A stretch of 64,000 nucleotides of DNA from Ligustrum vulgare (GCA_963555705.1 OY743168.1:93040925-93104924), one strand, 5' to 3'. Counted from the stretch's first letter, positions 23,230 to 34,950 are shown. Made by a program: numbers and translations. The notes: generated by a model from the sequence alone, not told the origin.

Positions 23230-23640
23230 CCTACTCATTCCGCCCAAAGCCCAATAACCCATTTCAGCCACCCAACCTATATCAAGAAATATAGTTCATT
23301 CCTATCGATCTCTTCCCTACCAATCTATTCTCTTCACAGAACCAGCTCCCTCCTCACTATCGCTTCCTCACCACAGCCGGCTTCCTCACCAGAGGTATTC
23401 CACTTCACCGAACTAGCTTTGCCATCGCACCGACCACCTAGCTAACAAGCAACACACAACCCAACCCCTCACGGCCTGTTTAAGTTCACCGAAGCCAACC
23501 CGACTTTTTCTTGCTTGAGACTGCACCGGAACTGACCAAATCCGCAACTCACACCAACACTGTAGCCACCCCGCACAGCTGGCACTCACCCATTGCACGT
23601 CACAGGTAACCTTCCCCTTTCTGCCTTTTCAAATTTTGTG
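23230..23640 (+). other. 5'UTR/first-exon-like leader inside the CACTA element
   Basis: C-rich sequence with many CCACC/ACCGACC motifs ends at CACAG followed by GTAACCTTCC (a plausible splice donor near 23606). No start codon context or recognisable protein was found. It could be the original leader of the captured gene or of a transposon gene. Confidence 0.35.
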
Positions 23641-24723
23641 GCTCGAGTGTTGAACCTTGTTTTACTAGCCGAATGTGACATGGTGTTATGGGATTCATTG
23701 TTGTTAATTTGCATGTTGTGTGGTTGTAATTTTGGGAGGAGGAGGTACACAATTTTAATTGATAATGGAGTTTTGAACTCATGCACATTAGGTGTTCGAT
23801 ATCGAGTCTGTGTGAAATCTAAGTTGGAATTTTTTAGAACTGGAATTAGATAAACATTGAATAGAGTTGGGGACATCATACGGGATGATTTTCCATCTTC
23901 CCATCAAACATATTAAAAATGAAATTTGGCAGTGCAATAAGACTTAGGTGATGGTTTATGGTTTCAATGGTAGTTCTAGTAGTGGAAAACTGACATTAAC
24001 TTTGGAATGCTGGGAGATTGAAAGTGATTCCTCAGTCCAAATTTTCCCAATTTCTCTACCCTCATCCCATCTGTATATAATCAATTGTAAGAATTTAATC
24101 TTAAGTTGAAGAAATATGTAATCTAATTCTTGATTTATCAAATTCAAAAACATTTCACCCTCAGTTTTAGACTAAGGTTATTGGAATCAGGGACTAAGGT
24201 TATTAGCTAGAAATCAAGACACTAGGGAGGAAAAATTGCTGGTGTGAAGTGATTGGTTTTATGAACAGGTTATTGGAATATGTAGGGTTTGTGGTTATTG
24301 ATGTTGGGATGATGTAATGTATGAAAAATCGGTTTATGTTAAGTGTGTATTTATCAAGTTTCTGTATAAACCAAATTTATAAATACTCTCAGTTTGTACA
24401 TAATTACAGATGATGTAATACATGTTTTCGAATAGAAGTCTTTAAGCATACAGAAATGTGAATTAACGCAAATGAGATTTGAAAATTTAAAAATTCTTTA
24501 GGTTTCATTGACCATTATATAAAAATAGTAAAGAAAAAATTTGGTAAACTTTTTGTCCTTAACCTTAAATTGACTTTATACTTATATGCTGGAAAAAGAG
24601 TTAGAAAAAATTTATTTATTTTTCCTTTTTCTTTATTTTCAATCTGCATTTCTTCTTATAAATCACGTACAGTCATATATAAAGAATATTTGTTTTCTTT
24701 TTTCTTTTTGGCTTTTGATGCAG

Positions 24724-25097
24724 GTCGGTATTGATGCATATTCATGGCCTCACAAAGGAGGTAATTTTGTTTGTAGTGGTTTTGCATATATTTTTTGCAG
24801 TCACATTGATTGGAAGATGACAAGAAATTACAGTATCTAAATTATTTTATGCAATGAACTAATCTGCTTCGGCACTATAAGATCACTCCAGTAGTTTTTG
24901 ATGGTGGTAATATTCCATGTAAGGTTGCAACTGAAGACGAGAGGCACAGGCATGTTGCTTCACTATCTTTTGATCTTATCAGTCATTTGATTCATACATA
25001 TAGGCTTGCGTGTGGATTTTATAGAATGCCATGATTAATATTTTCTTTTCTTCTGATTTAGGAGAAGAAAGGCTCAGCAGCCTCTCAGATTTTTCAG
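24724..25097 (+). pseudogene. Captured exon fragments of an EXO1-type (XPG/FEN1 family) exonuclease gene
   Basis: After an acceptor TTTTGATGCAG, the reading VGIDAYSWPHKG matches the first conserved Asp motif of plant exonuclease 1. After a degraded stretch, the same sense strand reads DDKKLQYLNYFMQ, an in-frame TGA (about 24853-24855), TNLLRHYKITPVVFDGG and NIPCKVATEDERHR. This is the N-terminal XPG block up to the second motif (VVFDGG...PCKAAT-type). A GC/GT donor follows at about 24950. A further small exon, 25062-25097, reads KGSAASQIFQ, matching the next helical part, and is followed by GTATTA. The first exon and the whole catalytic remainder are absent. Family identity is from remembered motif patterns; the exact exon ends are estimates. 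Not functional as a nuclease. Confidence 0.72.
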
Positions 25098-25923
25098 GTA
25101 TTAATTAATTGCCTAGTTGATTTTTCTCTTGTTGCATTAGATTTTCAATTTAAATTTTTGCTTCTGCTACTTCCAGTGAGCTACACTTTATGTATGAGCC
25201 ATGTCATTCAAATTAACATTGAAATTAAATAAACCTGATGTACTATTTGATACGGTTGGATTGTTGAAATCATCGGCATGGCCCTTTCATTTTCTAATTG
25301 ATATCCTCTTTTTAGCTCGCTTTATGATTAAAATATTTCTTATACAAGTACACTCTTTTCCTATATGATGATCTAATTTAATTCTTATACAAGTACAATC
25401 TTTGAATTCTATGAACTTGTGCATATTCTTTATTTTAGAAAGTTACTTTGCCAACTTTTGCTATGATAAGTTCCTGTTTTCACTCAATTGCAATTAGAGA
25501 TTTACCCCCTTCACGAGCAACTAAAAGGGACAATGGCTATATTTCCACATGAAAGGTGCTTTACTGTAATTTATATTAATCATAATTTTATTATGTGATG
25601 TGCAGGAAGTTGATTATTTTTAGTACGAGACTCTTTGGTCAAAGAAAAGCTTCGATATGGATAATATTTTTTTTACGACATTTTACGCTTTTTCTTGAAG
25701 TAATTGTCTATACACTTTTGACATATTTTTGTTTAAATTTTTGAGTAGGTTATGTGGGATCTAAATTTTGGTATATTGTATTGAATGTTATTAAGAGATT
25801 TTCTATTTATCGAAATTGCGTTTATTGATTACATTAATGAGTATAATTTTGTTTTACTATTATTATATGTTTTTGGAATTATAATATACATTTGTATATT
25901 AAAAAAAAATCAATTTACAACTT

Positions 25924-26168
25924 TACGGCGTGCACTCGCGCACGCCGTAAAATTAACTTTACGGCGTGCACTCGCGCACGCCGTAAACATTTACGGGATG
26001 CGCGAGTGCACGCCGTAAATATTTAAGGCGTGCGTGAGTGCACGCCGTGTAACTATATACGGCGTGCATGAGTGCACGTCGTAAACTCATTTTTACGGCG
26101 TGCGAATTTGAATGCCGTAAATTTTTACGGCATGACCTTTTACGGCGTGCGACTGCACGCCGTAAAAG
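25924..26168. repeat. Right subterminal hairpin array
   Basis: About seven to eight pairs of TTTACGGCGTGC/GCACGCCGTAAA-type repeats, denser than at the left end, many with CACTCGCG loops. Short open frames across the array on both strands are by-products of the repeat period. Confidence 0.88.
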
Positions 26169-26189
26169 GCTTACTTTGTTGTAGTGCAT

Positions 26190-26812
26190 ATAACAATATT
26201 TATTAATGATTAATTATTTAGAAAAACACTTAAAATTAATAATTAATGCTTAAAAACTCAAAATATACCAAAAAAATCTATATTACATTTCTTTTTGGAA
26301 GAATATAATGATGAATAATATATTAAAAGAGAAGCGTCGGTCCTAAGGAAAATATGTAAGTTGAGTCTTTCACATGTATTTTATGAGCCTAATTTTGTAG
26401 TTCAAAAAACTTTTAAGAAGAAAATTTAATTTATTGAACGTTAAATCCAAAGACTGAGTTGATATGTTTGTGGTACACACATTAAAATGCTTAATTCTTT
26501 TCCCGTTCCCTCTCAAAAACGGTAAAATATTTCATTGATCCGCAATTTTATTAAAATATTAAAATAATAATTATATGTCTTAAAAAATGGTAAAACTTTT
26601 TTTTTTTTTTTTTTAAATTTATTAACATGTATATCCCATGTTTGGCCTCTAAAATTTTAACACTTTTTTTCTTTCTTCCTTTCAACTACATTTATCAATA
26701 AAAAAATATTTGACATAAACTCAAAAAAGATACACTACATTTTAACCACGTATTCTTCTAAAAATCACTATTTATTTCAAACAAACTCTTTTTAAACAAT
26801 ATCAAACATGGG

Positions 26813-26853
<41 letters not shown>

Positions 26854-27470
26854 CAGTAATAATTTTCTTTTTTAATTTATTTATATATAATTGTATTCAA
26901 TTAAATGCATCGAATTTAAAAATTAAAAAAATTAACTATGCAAAATGTCTCTTGGGTTGAATTTCATTTTCTTGCATCTCAAATTTTAATGTTGATTTTC
27001 ACTTTTTGCATTGTCAATATTGTTTAATTTGTTACATTTATATAAATATAGGACCGCATATATTTAATTTGTTCCAATTACTTTATTTTATGTTAATTAT
27101 AATATTTTGAGGGTTATTATTTCTATTCATAGTAGTAAAAAATATTTAGACAAAATTTTTATTTATGTTATGCAAAAATTGCATTATTTAGTTTAAGTTT
27201 GAGGGTTATTACTTTATTTTATGTTATGCAAACCACATTAATTTAAAGTAATAGGTATCAAAAAGGGTATAGTATTTAAAGAAGGTTTTCAAAATTTATG
27301 AGAATTTTAATTCATTTCTACTTTGAGCATTTATTGACAGTTTTAATCATTAATTAAAGTAAATTGTGTGTTCAAACTTTTTTTTTTCTTATTTTGAAAT
27401 GATATCTTTAGCAAAATCATTCCTATTATTTTTTCTGCAATGTACGAGTGTGATACGTACTAGTTCAAAA
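26190..27470. other. AT-rich intergenic DNA
   Basis: It contains poly-T (about 26600-26614), a (TA)n run (about 26816-26851) and a segment (26700-26810) similar to 30960-31075 with a CTTCTAAAAATCACTATT landmark, probably the end of a MITE family. No gene recognised. Confidence 0.5.
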
Positions 27471-27474
27471 TATA

Positions 27475-28103
27475 TGATTCAGCACACCGTCTATTACACA
27501 AAACTTAAAAACCACAAGAGACAGGCTTTCACTTCGAAAAAAAGAAAAAAAAAATTGCGTACCCAAAGTATTTGAAATATGGGCCATCCACATTAATAAT
27601 AAGTAGAAATAATTAAGTAGAAAGCCAACTAGGCTCGTTATATAATTTCGTTAGAAATTATGCAAGAAATCTAATTGCCAAAAATCATCGAATAATTACC
27701 AGTAAACAAAGTTCGAGAACAACGAAGGGATTGTCATGTTCTCGGACAATAACCTCTTTTCAGTCCAGATGCATTCTGTTTGTGGAGAGGCTTTTTTAAT
27801 CGACATTTTTAAGCGGTATCGTGATATGACGTACAAACATTGTGTGGTGAAAAAGTAAGTTATGAGATAGTTATTTACACTATCCAATGTATGTGTATTA
27901 TATCACAATGTTACTTAAAACTGTCAATAAAAAATGTATCCCTAGAATTATTCTAAAAAAAAATTCTGAGTGGGTAGAAAGCATGAAAGTAAAAAAATGT
28001 CAATAAAAAATGTATCCTTAGAATTATTCTAAAAATATATTCTGAGTGGGGGAAAAAGCATGAAAGTAAAAAATTAACAGGTAAACAAATTGACGTATCG
28101 AGA
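27475..28103. repeat. Segmental repeat, MITE relative and 76-bp tandem duplication
   Basis: 27475-27640 matches 15170-15340. 27780-27960 is a diverged foldback relative of the 16830 MITE (AAAAAGTAAG, GATAGTTATTT and CCAAT landmarks). 27922-28075 holds two 76-bp tandem units, each containing TGTCAATAAAAAATGTATCC and ATTCTGAGTGGG. Confidence 0.7.
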
Positions 28104-28980
28104 CACTACAAGAAAATCACTCAACAGCGACGACGTTTGTCGTCGCTGTCGTCGCTAAAAGGCCAAAAATCGTCTCTATTGCTAAATAGCGACGACAAAG
28201 TCGTCCCTAATAGTCGTCGCTTTAGGTTCGTGACTGATTTTAAATAGCGACGACACAATCGTCTCTATTGCTTCAGAGTCTATTGCGACGACTTTTGGCG
28301 ACGACTTTGTCGTCTCTAATAATTAAAATATTTTATTATTATTATTATTTTTGTGACTTGCTCCACCGGCCCAATTTGGACCCGATCCAAATTTCGACCC
28401 GACTAGCCAATCCAAGCATTTTATTTAATTCATATGATATATATATGTGCATTATAGGATTCGAATCCTTGATCAAATGGTTAGCATTGTCTAAACCATG
28501 AGGGTAACTCAATTCTTGTGTTTGGTTTTGTTTTAACTAATATATATTAGTTAGAAAATTGTATAAATATATAGTAAGAGAATTAAAAAAAAAAATTTGA
28601 ACAAAATTAAATATAATATTTTACACGTTTATATATATATGTAATAAAAAAAATTGAAAATTAGGGACGACTTAATCGTCGCTAAAAAAAAAGTTAACGA
28701 CGACTAAGTCGTCGCTACTACTATATATTAGAGACGACTAAAAAAAGTCGTCGCTAATTATGTTGGGACGACAGGAAAGTCGTCGATAATACCTACACTA
28801 TTGCGAAGACATTTTTTGTCGTTGCAATTGTTTCTGGTATTAGGGACGACTTTTATGAGTCGTCGCTAATAGTTGGCGTATTTATAACGAAAAAATTGTC
28901 GTCCCAATAGGTTGGGTATTAGCGACGATTTTTTATGTCGTCGCTAAATTTCGTCGCTGTTGCGCCAGTTTCTTGTAGTG
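28104..28980. mobile_element. 877-bp non-autonomous CACTA element
   Basis: Left end CACTACAAGAAAATCACTC; right end, reversed, CACTACAAGAAACTGGCGC. Both run into CAACAGCGACGA. AGA is duplicated outside (28101-28103 and 28981-28983). GCGACGAC / GTCGTCGC repeats fill the first 220 bp and last 310 bp in both orientations. No coding sequence. Confidence 0.93.
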
Positions 28981-28983
28981 AGA

Positions 28984-29739
28984 CATAAATATTACATAAA
29001 CTAATTAATAGATACATCTAGCCGATTATCTAGGTAATAGCATGCTTCGATGGATTGCTAAAAGAATTGTCACAAGCAAAAATAAACAATGTATTAAAAG
29101 ATTCATCTTCAGTGCAATCTGATAGAAGTCATGAACTTTGTCAATTGTCAAGCTGATGTGGTGAAAGAAAAATAAACACTACTTAGAATTTCATATATAA
29201 AATTTATATTATATACCCTAAGCAAATTTAGATGCGATTTTCTTTTTATTATTTAAAAAATAAGGCATGAGACTATTATTTGGGCATTGTGACGTGAAGA
29301 TTCAACCTACAAAATAACAAATGAATTTATTAGATAGAATCAAAACATGAAAATCAAATTTAACAGATAAAGAAAATCAGTCTATTAGAATTTTGATTTT
29401 CCTCCTTATTGTTTTGACTCAGAAAATCGATTCACAACCATAAGGTGCAATACCACTTTTTGGAGATTTGTACAACTGCAAAGGTTTTACAAGGTAGTCA
29501 CAAAGAACCGAAGTCGAAGGAAGAAATGTTCACGAAGAAGGCAACCCACGAAGAAGAAATACTGTATTTTCACTAAGGATAAAAGGCAGAAGAGTTTTTC
29601 ACACAGAAAAAGAAGTCGCCATTCTCTCTCTCTCTCTCTCAAACTAAAGAAGAATAGAAGCCAAGATATATGTCATTGTTTGGTTTTCATTAAAAAATCT
29701 TCTTTTTTCTACAGTATTCAATCTCAACCATCCATTAAA
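28984..29739. other. Intergenic DNA, no gene recognised
   Basis: AT-rich with a short (CT)n run at about 29624-29640. Nothing else recognised. Confidence 0.5.
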
Positions 29740-30947
29740 GGGATTTATTCAATTGTGTTTTTGAAAGATATTTAAAGACTTTTTTTTAATGGATTTCATT
29801 AGATTTCATTAACTTTTATAAATTTATATAGACTTTTATAGACTTTTGTGGACATTTATTTAAAAGACTTTCATGGACTTCAAAAACTTTTGTACATTGA
29901 TTTGAAATACTTTAATAGACTTTCAAAAACTTTTACAGACTTTTATTATGTAATTGAAAAACTTAAATACTAATAAATTAAATTTCTTATGATGTGAATG
30001 TGAATCATTATTAATAATAATTATATGTCAAGTGAATTACCAAAAAAATAAAATAAAAATATGGCGTGAGATAAATAGTTTTAGGACGTTGAAACATTTA
30101 TGATAAAAAAAATTGAGGAAAAAATAAAATCACGTTCTAAAATATCGACGTAAAAATTGTAATATGTTCACAATTTTTTTTAATATACAAATTTTTATAG
30201 ATTTCGATTGACTTTTAATCAATACTTCTGAATATACAAATCTCTATAGAGAAAATTCTAGAATCACTTTTTCTTAATTATTATTTGTTTTGATACCATT
30301 TCATTATTATTTTTCTATAAATTTTTATAAAATTTTAGTGGGATTTATTTTCATAGAAAAATTGAAAAAAACAATGAAAATTAAAGAAGAGAGACAAAAT
30401 ATAAAGAAAAAATATTAAAAAGAAAAAATATAACAAGTTGAAGAGAAGAAAAATAATAATTTCTTTAGTAGTAGGTTTCTAAAATTAATATGAAAATAAA
30501 TCACAAGTTTAAGATTTTTAAAAATAACATGAAAGAAAGGAAAAAATATAGAAGAAACAAATAACATAAAAGAAAGGAGAAAAATATAGAAGAAAAGTAA
30601 CATGGAAGAAAGGAGGGTTTTTTTTTTTAAAGTCTTTCAAAATCTTGGAGGTTAATGAGAGATAAATTAAGAGATTTTGTTGTTGTACTTTCTGTTTTGA
30701 AGTTAGTACATAGAGGATTTCGTAGGAGTCTTTAAAAGTCATTAACATTTTGAATAATACAGGACTTTTAAAAAAGCCTTTGTATAATACACAATGACTT
30801 TTATGGATTTTTAGAATGTTCATTAAAATCTATATTAAATACCTCAGGATTTTTATGGAATCTCTAAAGTCTAAATTGAATGCACCTAAACTTTTTAAAT
30901 CATTTAAAATCTTTAAAAGTCCTTCAAAATTTACATTGAATAAACCC
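29740..30947. mobile_element. TIR element with GGGATTTATTCAAT ends (probable Mutator-like/MITE family)
   Basis: The left end GGGATTTATTCAATTG and the right end (reverse GGGTTTATTCAATG) are inverted. Both subterminal zones are full of GACTTTTATAGACTTT-type repeats, in mirrored orientation at the right (AAAGTC...AAAGTCC). The middle (30360-30620) is purine-rich with GAAAGAAAGGA-AAAATATAGAAGAA repeats. No clear target duplication was seen, so the superfamily is not fixed. Confidence 0.55.
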
Positions 30948-31130
30948 ACCTAAAAGTCAAGCATACTATATTTCACTTTTTAACTAAATTTCAACCATCT
31001 ATTCTTCTAAAAATCACTATTCATTTTTTTTTAAAAAAAAAAAAATATTTTTAAACAATACCAAACACGCTCTACATTATTGTTACCAAAACTTGGAACG
31101 TGGAAATTACAATCATTCTACATGAACAAC

Positions 31131-31201
31131 TTTGTGGACAACTCACTCACATGGTTGGTGGGGTCCACGCGTGGGGCCCATGTGAGTGAGTTGTTCACAA
31201 A
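31131..31201. repeat. 24-bp inverted repeat with GC-rich loop
   Basis: Arm 31131-31154 and arm 31178-31201 are reverse complements with one mismatch. The 23-base loop contains the palindrome CCACGCGTGG. It could fold into a strong hairpin in DNA or RNA. Confidence 0.85.
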
Positions 31202-32369
31202 TTTGTTTAAAATAATTGTTCATTTAGAATTTTCCCTGAAAATTGGTCTCCAGTCTCCCACTTATTTTGGACTTCTTTTGAATAAACCAAGATAGACTCT
31301 AAAGTACCCATAAAAAAAAGATCATGGTATATTCTCATTATTTCATCCATTTTCATCTTTATCTTAATCGTCAAGGTGGATACTGAGCACCAATTCAAAT
31401 TGGGTTAACTTCCTCAAAATACCTGATCATATGGACTACGGGCAATTATGATGTGAATTAAACTATTATTCAATATTGACTTATAAAAGATTGAAGTTAA
31501 AATGAGTTTCGATTTTTTTGATAGGAACCAAATAATCCCAACACGCGTAGATAGAACTGACTGGGGAGCGCACAAGAAAGCTGATAACAATGCTAGTCAT
31601 GCATTCTACCAAGCTACTTCATATTAGACATTAACTTTTGTTTTATAGGTTATTAGCATGTTGAACATTCATTTAAAACGTGTGTTGAACATTCATTTAG
31701 GTCTATAACAAGTCACACATGAGTTAACTATATATATTTGTTAGAGAACGATGCGAAAATGAAAATGAAATATTGGTAATCATTTTATATTTTTATTTTG
31801 TTCATTTGAATTTGACTACGTACTCGAGTCAAATCTGCCATCACCCTAATGAATGACATTTATAAAGATGTCAACGAGCCGAGGTTGGCTTGAGCTTTTT
31901 GATGACGAGATTTTTTGGGCTCGAGCCTAGCCAAGTCGAGTCAAAACTCGTCCCCAAAAATAAAGACTGGCTCTAACTTTTTCGAGCTGACTCCTGAGTT
32001 TTTAAATTTCATTTTCTTTTACAACAAAAATTCATAAATCTGTTATTGAATATGTATATATATAATGAGCAAAGTTGAACGGTTGAATTTCAAGGTTTGA
32101 GCTTTTTAGGAGGACTTTTTTTTTTGGCTCGATTTGAACCGAGCCAAAGTCCATCCCTAAAAAAGCTCGGCTCGAGCTTTGGATCAAAATCTCGAGTTGC
32201 ATATCGAGCTAAGCACGATCTTTTTTCGAGTTGAGCCCGAACGACTAGAGCCGACGGTCATTTTTTCGTCCACTTTGAACTTACTTACTGGACCGTTTAA
32301 TTTGAGAGAAAAAAGTTAAACCAGAGAAGATCCTAGTGTGAATAGCTGTGTAGCATGGTTCATTCAAAT
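31202..32369. other. Intergenic DNA upstream of the peptide gene
   Basis: It contains several diverged short repeats of a TCGAGC/GAGCTCG-type motif (31870-32250) but no gene. Confidence 0.4.
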
Positions 32370-32469
32370 ATAAATGCAACATGAACCATCCAAATTAGCA
32401 AAAGTACCCAGTATGGAATTTCTTTTTTTTATATTTTTTCCACTAAGGACTTTCATGATCACTGAGTAG

Positions 32470-32477
32470 TATAAATA
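32470..32477 (+). promoter_or_regulatory. TATA box of the CEP/PIP-like gene
   Basis: TATAAATA lies 115 bases before the ATG. The sequence around it is conserved in the duplicated block A upstream of the broken copy. Confidence 0.65.
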
Positions 32478-32584
32478 CCAAAATAATTCTGAAACCGAAA
32501 CATAAAGCTCCAGAACACCACATCTATCTCCTTCTCCTAAAACTCACACAAATTAAAGCAGCAAAGAACTACATTTGCATATCC

Positions 32585-32890
32585 ATGGCCTACGTACAAA
32601 ATCTCTCTATATTTTTGTTCCTTCTTACTGGTTTTTGCTGCCTTCAAATTTCACCTACCGAAGCAAGGCAACTAAAACCACTTAAGAAAAAAGAAAAATA
32701 CGATTTTCCAGTTACGCTTCCTGCTAATGATTCCCCTCAAATTGTAGAACAAAAGTGCATTCCCCATCCAAATGATGCAACGGGTGTAAATGATTTTGGA
32801 CCGGCAGCACCAAGAAATGGTCGGGACAATGTTGCAGGAAAGACTCACTACTTTCACCCCACAGGGCCGAGTCCCGGTATTGGTCATTAA
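32585..32890 (+). CDS. CEP/PIP-like secreted signalling peptide precursor
   Basis: This 101-residue precursor starts with an N-terminal signal peptide (MAYVQNLSIFLFLLTGFCCL, probable cleavage near PTEA-RQ), so the product enters the secretory pathway. A basic, variable pro-region (RQLKPLKKKEKY) and a VNDFGPAAP segment follow. The extreme C-terminus is FHPTGPSPGIGH, which fits the C-terminally encoded peptide (CEP) signature ending SPG-GH and also resembles the GPSP...GH core of PIP peptides. In those families a 12-15-residue hydroxyproline peptide is released to the apoplast and read by leucine-rich-repeat receptor kinases; that is inferred here. One exon, TATA box at 32470, and a broken paralogue at 16272. 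The C-terminal placement of the motif and the intact frame argue that it is functional. CEP versus PIP class is uncertain. Confidence 0.85.
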   Translation: MAYVQNLSIFLFLLTGFCCLQISPTEARQLKPLKKKEKYDFPVTLPANDSPQIVEQKCIPHPNDATGVNDFGPAAPRNGRDNVAGKTHYFHPTGPSPGIGH

Positions 32891-32978
32891 TTCTTCGCAA
32901 ACAACACCTCAGTAGATTAACTATCGCTTGTATTTAATAACTAAGGATTTCCATTAGTACTAGCAGCCTAGCTGGTGT

Positions 32979-33125
32979 GCTGTGCTGTGCTGTGCTGTGC
33001 TGGTGCATTATTGAACAATCCTTCCTTTTAATAGTTTCTCGAATGAATCTGTTTTATGTATACTGTCGATCACGTCTCATGTTTATGGCCAATTGATCGT
33101 TAATAAATAAAACTTTTATATGTAT

Positions 33126-33158
<33 letters not shown>
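32979..33158. repeat. Microsatellites (GTGCT)n and (CT)n
   Basis: About five GTGCT units at 32979-33001 lie in the presumed 3'UTR of the peptide gene. A (CT)n run covers about 33130-33158, directly before the LTR element. Confidence 0.9.
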
Positions 33159-33160
<2 letters not shown>

Positions 33161-33932
33161 CATACATACTGTAAGTGATGCAAAATTGGCTTGGACAACA
33201 CTGTCTTAACTTGTACATGGAATATGAAATTGGACTACTTCAAGCTCAAATACTAAGAAGAGTCGTTGGACCCAATAAAGCTAAAAACAGCTACAATCCA
33301 AACTCGACTTCCAGAGTCAAGTGATTAATATGGACATAACCCTGATTGAGCGACCCACGTGGAAGAAGAGCTGATGGAGCCTTGAATTGAATAGTGCCCC
33401 ACATTCAGCCAGATTACTTGTCCATCTCAAAGGAATTGAGAAGTCAGTTACCCACAATCTTGTAAAAACATTAGGAGTAAATGGAGTGAAAGACGATCAA
33501 TGTGATTAATGGCGGTACAAGTATAAAATGGGGTAAAGGAGTAGAGTATAGGGCAAGTTATTGTTTTACCATCTTACATCTCCAAAAGAAGCTCTAAATG
33601 TAATGAAGAACATGCTCTCCCCCTCTCCCTGATGTACATTTTCCAATTTATTATATAAAACATCCAAAATACATTGGGTCAGACCACGAGTCCGACTACA
33701 ATCTGTCTTATGCTTTAAGCAATTCTTATACATTTTCCATTGCGTTGACGAGAAGGAGGATGAACCATTTCGACACACACACACACACACACACACACAC
33801 AAGCTTCTCATGCATACGAGCACTTTCACTTCGGTTTGCATGTTATTGTGTTTAGTTAACGTGCAAAAGCATATTTCAGTGACAAAAAGGGAAAAACATG
33901 AAAAAAAAGGTCAACTACGACTATCAATACAA

Positions 33933-34260
33933 GTCGGACAACCATGATAAACAATCGGGTCACTAGACAACCAATACAAGTCGGACGACCACGATAAACA
34001 ATCAGGTCACTACGAAAAACAATACGAGTCGGAAGACCACGGTGAACAACCAGGTCACTACGAAAATTAATACGATTCGGACGACCGCGATAAACAATCG
34101 GGTCACTACGACAAACAATACGAGTCGGACAACCGCAGTGAACAATTAGGTCACTACGGTAATCAATATGAGTCGGACGATCACAGTAAACCATCGGGTC
34201 ACTACGACAATCAACATAATTCGAATAACCACGGTAAACAATCAGGTCACCACTACACAT
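33933..34260. repeat. 48-bp minisatellite inside the LTR element
   Basis: Seven units with a 47-48-bp period start at 33933, 33980, 34028, 34076, 34124, 34172 and 34220, each with GTCGGAC, a GATAAACAATCGGGTCACTA-type core and CAATACGA. Because 48 is a multiple of three, a 16-residue repeat is readable on both strands; no protein family matches. Confidence 0.9.
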
Positions 34261-34489
34261 TTCTCAGCTCTCATGCAAGCTCAGCCTATGACGGCCCAAA
34301 TCTCAACACTCATGCGAGCTCAGCCTATTGCGACCCAACTCCCAAAACGCTCTCAAAAGATCTCTCATATGAACTCTCAACATGCTCTCATGTGACTTGA
34401 GCCTATTACGACTAACTATCTTTACAATTTTGGACAAACTACAAGTTATCAGCAAAGTCCCATGTATTCTAACTACATTTTCTTTGCAC

Positions 34490-34950
34490 GAACAAGCCAA
34501 CTCGCATGCGAGCTTTTAAAAAAAAAAATTCAACTGCTCAGCTCGCATGCGAGCTGGGCATATTACGTTCCAGCTCGCAATTCAAAAAAATAAAAATAAA
34601 ACCAACTGAAAATTCAAATGCTTAGCTCGCACGCGAGTTGCTTTCCCAGGATTTATTAAACAAAAAAAAAACTTAAGAATATTTTGCATGCACTTGAAAG
34701 CTTGCACATACAACTTGTGCATGCAAGTATCAGCTTCCTGAACTTGTACATTACTTGCATGCACAAGCCAAGCTTGACTCCTGAGCTTGTGCATGCAAGT
34801 CACTACTTGCATGTGCAAGTTTGAGATGCTTGCATGCATAAGCTGCGTGTGCAAGCTTGTAAGTGACTTGCATGTGTAAGTTTGAGATGCAAAATGCATA
34901 CACTTGCATGCAAGCTGCTGGAGATAATATCTCCAGCTCGCATGGGAGCT
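34490..34950. repeat. Cluster of CTCGCATGCGAG and CTTGCATGCAAG palindromes
   Basis: GCTCGCATGCGAGC occurs at about 34500 and 34540, with variants near 34626 and 34935. CTTGCATG/CATGCAAG units in both orientations recur more than ten times from 34690 to 34915. Confidence 0.85.

Larger units (their letters stand above)
22901..26186. mobile_element. Complete non-autonomous CACTA transposon
   Basis: The left end CACTACAACAAAAGTAACC and the right end (reverse CACTACAACAAAGTAAGCC) both continue into CTTTTACG. CAT is duplicated directly outside (22898-22900 and 26187-26189), the 3-bp duplication expected for CACTA. Both ends hold arrays of GC-rich hairpins. The 3286-bp element encodes no transposase and must have moved using enzyme supplied from elsewhere. 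Its interior has an exon/intron-like organisation, including decayed EXO1-type exons. Confidence 0.93.

Noticed and set aside
22917..26168. Regularly spaced TTTACGGCGTGC repeats resembling a CRISPR array
   Set aside because: Repeats are inverted pairs with short loops, lie just inside CACTA termini with a 3-bp target duplication, and the DNA is clearly plant nuclear.
28450..28520. tRNA-like GGATTCGAATCC and TAACTCA motifs
   Set aside because: Order and spacing do not form a cloverleaf, and the stretch lies inside a small CACTA element.
33856..34260. 134-codon minus-strand frame of repeated YRGRPTRI/FRSDLIV-like motifs
   Set aside because: It is the opposite strand of the 48-bp minisatellite; openness follows from the period, and the other strand is nearly as open. 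No family matches.
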